Source: Nodularia sp. (in: cyanobacteria) (lineage in GTDB: Bacteria > Cyanobacteriota > Cyanobacteriia > Cyanobacteriales > Nostocaceae). Taken from it: a stretch of 64,000 nt of DNA. The notes beneath the pieces were generated by a model that did not search any database, was not told where the DNA came from, and was given only the letters and a program-made list of their open reading frames with translations. The stretch lies in NCBI GenBank assembly GCA_007692755.1, contig REBL01000078.1:25751-89750 (forward strand), given 5' to 3'. Shown piece by piece: positions 62,022-64,000 of this stretch; position 1 is the first letter of the stretch; each line of letters begins with the position of its first letter. The translations under genes and the position numbers were made by a program.

Positions 62022-62353
62022 AAGCCAATTGTTTATCCTGAAGGCTATTTGTGGGGAATACTGGGGATTGTGCGGTCATTGGTCATTGGTTCTTAGTCCC
62101 CAATGCTTTGCAGTAGCTAGTTTGTTTTAAAAACAACTGACTGCTAATTCATACAATTCTAGTTTTTGACCAAAAAAATTTTTTCCAAGTGAATCGCCCA
62201 AACTCTTACCCAGAAAGCCAAAAAACAGGGTCAATCGATTTTTAATTGTTAGATAAAATCAATCCATTGTCCCGCCTATAAATATACGCAAATATACAAA
62301 ACCATGTATAAATAAAGTATTGCTGAAAGTATAGGGGTTTAGCGCTGGGGAGT

Positions 62354-62467
62354 GGGGAAGTTTCCAAAATTATCTGTGTAGGTGTTGAGATGTTTCTATG
62401 CCTATACAAGCCGATGGGAATTGTGCAGGGATGCGGGAATTGAGGAATTAACCAGACGCGCGATTGC
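62354..62467. repeat. Subtelomeric direct repeat copy 1 (about 114 bp)
   Basis: ggggaagtttcc...tatctgtgt...tgtttctatgcctatacaagccgatgg...gaggaattaaccagacgcgcgat, matched at 63507-63619. Confidence 0.8.
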
Positions 62468-62771
62468 CTCCGGCACAGCGCTCCGCGCTATCGCCTACGG
62501 CGGGGCTTTGCCCATCGCCGCCCTGGAAAATCATAATAATAACTGCACTGAAAAAAGCCAGAAATGGCACGTTAATCAAACTGCTATACAAAGCCTTACA
62601 GGTAGCAAGCCAGCTACAGTAAAGGCGATTTTAGCGGGATGTCAGCAAAGATTAGATGACCATAACGCCAAGCTTGAACTTAACCCCTATGACAACCGCA
62701 AGCCAGGAAAGAAGCTAACTGAGGTCATCGACTTAGCCGTGTTGGTTCCCAGTGGGGTAGATGTGGATTAA
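62441..62771 (+). pseudogene. Duplicated C-terminal fragment of the 56910-57830 gene with 51-bp in-frame insertion
   Basis: EELTRRAIA[SGTALRAIAYGGALPIA]ALENHNNNCTEKSQKWHVNQTAIQSLTGSKPATVKAILAGCQQRLDDHNAKLELNPYDNRKPGKKLTEVIDLA. Confidence 0.85.
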
Positions 62772-63161
62772 TTGAGTTTGCGCGATAGCGAAGCGCTGCT
62801 GCAAAGCAGATCGCACCCGCTTGTATCTCAACATTTCTCAACAATCTGATAGCGGCGGTATCAGGAATTGAATTAGCGCGATAGCTCCGCTCGCCGAAGG
62901 CATCGCACCCAACCGCCCCCAATCGCCACAACTCATGTAATAAGTTGCATCAGTGCCACAAGCCTCAGCAATGGGGTTATTTTTATGGGAATGGCTATTC
63001 TTATACCGTGGGGTTATTTTGGGGAATGCTGGCGATTATGCGGCGGCGGCGTTAGTCATAGGTCATTGTCCATTGCCACCCCTCCCAAAATATTAACTTG
63101 TAGCAATTAGCACATTTAGCTACCCTCTCCAACCTTAAGAAATTAAAGCCAGAAGGATATG

Positions 63162-63329
63162 AAAAATCTAGTCACACACAAGCTTAATTATTATAAGGAA
63201 ATGGGTTTGTGTGTAACTAGACCTAAAGTCTTACTGCACAAGCATTGCAGCGATTTTTGAGGGTCAAACCAAGCCAAGTCACACACAGGCTATTTTGGGC
63301 AAAAAACGGGTGTGTGTGACTAGATTTTT
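63162..63329. repeat. Tandem alternating inverted repeats of AGTCACACACA
   Basis: Perfect 19-bp outer arms AAAAATCTAGTCACACACA / TGTGTGTGACTAGATTTTT plus two internal copies. Confidence 0.8.
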
Positions 63330-63506
63330 GGGGTGAACTGTACTGAGATGATAGTGGGTAGGGGGGAGAATTTGCGGGTCAATTCTTCAGTATGTTGGCG
63401 GCGGCGGCGATAACCTGGGGAGTGGGGAGTTGAGGAATTTGGAATTGTTGCGATAGCGTTCGCGAAGCGTGTGCCTTGCACTCAGCGCTCCGTAGGAATC
63501 GCACCT

Positions 63507-63619
63507 GGGGAAGTTTCCAGTTTTATCTGTGTGAGTGTTCAGATGTTTCTATGCCTATACAAGCCGATGGAAATTGTGCAGGGATGTGGGAATTGAGGAA
63601 TTAACCAGACGCGCGATCG
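63507..63619. repeat. Subtelomeric direct repeat copy 2
   Basis: See 62354-62467. Confidence 0.8.
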
Positions 63620-63729
63620 CACTCACTGGGGAGAATTTTGGAATTGTTGGCGGCGTTATGCCTATACAAGATGTTTGTGTGATGGGAGTGGGGAAATACT
63701 GGCATCCATGCACAAGGTGTTTATGCTTA

Positions 63730-63915
63730 AAATGCAGAGATGCTGCTATACCTATACAAGATATCTATGAGGAAGTGCAGAGATGAAGTCATGCCTGTAC
63801 AAGATACCTGTGAGGAGGTGGAGAGATGCTGCTATGCCTATACAAGGTGATATGTATAAGATACCGATAATGCAGAGATGCTGTTATGCCTATACAAGAT
63901 GACTCGTGCTAGTGG
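63730..63915. repeat. Degenerate subtelomeric tandem repeats (four units of about 43-50 bp)
   Basis: Units built on (GCAGAGATGCTG)(C/T)TATGCCTATACAAGAT... Confidence 0.7.
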
Positions 63916-63972
63916 GAATAAACGCAAGTATCCCTATCCCTGTACAAGATGACTATAATAGTCCTTACAAAC

Positions 63973-64000
63973 ATTCCTTGCTCTCTAGAGAGCAAGGAAT
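63973..64000. other. 28-bp perfect palindrome at window end; candidate hairpin telomere (protelomerase target)
   Basis: ATTCCTTGCTCTCT|AGAGAGCAAGGAAT, all 14 base pairs match. Confidence 0.65.

Noticed and set aside
1-64000. tRNA, rRNA and CRISPR arrays
   Set aside because: None recognised in the window on either strand.

Overview
Cyanobacterial (Nostocales-like; many HIP1 GCGATCGC sites) plasmid-type replicon. About 50 kb (approx. 3597-54128) is a single, almost entirely plus-strand siderophore/metallophore NRPS-PKS cluster. It contains a salicylate synthase, aryl ligase, discrete ArCP, two AcpS-like PPTases (one degenerate), a KASIII-ACP fusion, a flavin halogenase, four Cy-A(Cys) NRPS modules (one with MT, one with a SagB/McbC-type Ox domain, one with a terminal thioester reductase), two PKS modules, a complete glycerate-derived hydroxy/methoxymalonyl-ACP extender set (FkbH/HADH/ACP/ACAD) and an O-methyltransferase. 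It also carries a TonB receptor with a strong Fur-box match upstream, an FptX-like MFS, a YbtP/YbtQ-like ABC pair, a CYP110-like P450 and a type II thioesterase. Flanks carry replicon functions: tyrosine recombinase and ParA at the left; at the right a protelomerase (telomere resolvase), a DUF4160/DUF2442 pair, an iteron-like array and a MobV relaxase fused to a primase/toprim-like region. The last 28 bp of the window (63973-64000) are a perfect palindrome, ATTCCTTGCTCTCT|AGAGAGCAAGGAAT. A broken version of it (ATTCCTTG...CTCTAGA...CAAGGAAT) lies immediately upstream of the protelomerase start. The subtelomeric region also carries repeats of a motif found in the protelomerase promoter. The main hypothesis is that this is the end of a linear, hairpin-telomere cyanobacterial plasmid carrying a halogenated, salicylate-capped poly-thiazoline metallophore cluster. 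All family calls are from reading motifs; no database search was run.
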